From contig SVEE01000007.1 in the NCBI GenBank assembly GCA_015057525.1, forward strand, positions 1 through 64,000: a stretch of DNA of 64,000 nt, in the 5' to 3' direction. The notes under the pieces are model-generated. The model saw only the letters and a list, made by a program, of their open reading frames with translations, was not told where the DNA came from and searched no databases. The stretch's first letter is position 1, and each line of letters begins with the position of its first letter. Both the position numbers and the translations under genes were made by a program. Source of the stretch: Lachnospiraceae bacterium (lineage in GTDB: Bacteria > Bacillota > Clostridia > Lachnospirales > Lachnospiraceae). Shown one piece after another: positions 63,798 through 64,000 of this stretch.

Positions 63798-64000
63798 ATG
63801 TTTAATTTAGAGTTATTTATTTCAAAATATGTTACAAAACGTAATGAGAGTATGTTTATCGACGATATCAATTTGTATAGGAATGAATTAATAACTAAAA
63901 TACAGGGAAAGTCTGTTTTGGTTATTGGCGGAGCAGGCAGTATAGGTAGCTCATTTATTAAAGCATTGCTTCCTTATAAGCCTAGAACATTAGTTGTTGT
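63798..64000 (+). CDS. Start of a nucleotide-sugar dehydratase/epimerase (cut by window end)
   Basis: 67 codons of an N-terminus from the ATG at 63798, after AAAGGAAAG. After a helical start, VLVIGGAGSIGSSFIKALLPYK is an extended-SDR nucleotide-binding site as in CapD-type UDP-GlcNAc dehydratases and epimerases. Such enzymes begin many nonulosonate or capsule sugar pathways. The rest lies outside the window. Confidence 0.75.
   Translation, partial: MFNLELFISKYVTKRNESMFIDDINLYRNELITKIQGKSVLVIGGAGSIGSSFIKALLPYKPRTLVV

Overview
The window is an AT-rich stretch of a chromosome that looks like a motile, Gram-positive anaerobe of the Lachnospiraceae type (Lachnospira/Eubacterium eligens, Butyrivibrio or Roseburia relatives). 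This is inferred from protein style, strong AGGAGG ribosome binding sites, a glmS ribozyme, a Thr T-box, a Bacillus-like order of late flagellar genes with fliW-csrA, no lipopolysaccharide outer-membrane genes, and carbohydrate-binding-protein-like surface proteins. No rRNA, tRNA, CRISPR array or insertion sequence was seen.

Layout. 1-11.4 kb: a surface and signalling region. It has a possible structured leader RNA, two paralogous secreted proteins built on an ABC solute-binding fold, a HAD phosphatase, a large wall-anchored repeat protein with a sortase-like tail, an HD-GYP c-di-GMP phosphodiesterase and a membrane protein. 11.4-26.7 kb: housekeeping genes. These are a double PII-like protein with a double DUF1538 transporter, ribozyme-controlled glmS, a PAP2 phosphatase, SEC-C methionine aminopeptidase, YwmB, prephenate dehydrogenase, a HipA-like kinase operon with an unusual fused partner, and T-box-controlled thrS. 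Two copies of a structured non-coding element (18.26-18.56 and 23.27-23.49 kb) share a core but have different, self-complementary flanks.

26.8-48.4 kb: the flagellar region. A DivIVA-like Cys-repeat coiled coil and a PAS/GAF sensor are followed by mbl-flhO-flhP, GC-rich hairpin repeats, a FlgJ-like rod protein, recD2, comFC, yvyF, flgM, flgN, two flgK genes, flgL, fliW, csrA, flaG, fliD, fliS, a FliT-like chaperone and fliC. Sigma-28-type promoters precede mbl, flaG and fliC. The fliC leader carries GGA hairpins expected for CsrA control, with FliW as the CsrA antagonist.

48.4 kb to the end: a flagellin or surface glycan cassette. It has two MptE-like motility accessory factor (Maf) glycosyltransferases, a CMP-sugar synthetase, a NeuB-type synthase fused to a cupin, a CDP-glycerol transferase-like protein, a nucleotidyltransferase-kinase fusion, a SIS isomerase, a small HAD phosphatase, a duplicated two-gene GT9-like cassette, a further MptE-like protein and the start of a sugar dehydratase/epimerase. 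Placed directly after fliC, these genes probably make a nonulosonic-acid-type sugar and attach it to flagellin.

The best candidates for something undescribed are: (1) the two-copy structured element with compensatory base changes; (2) the HipA-like kinase whose partner looks like a HipA N-subdomain fused to a catalytically beheaded serine resolvase; (3) the small helical protein that is separate beside one Maf and fused to the other; and (4) the DivIVA-like protein with cysteines at an exact 11-residue period.
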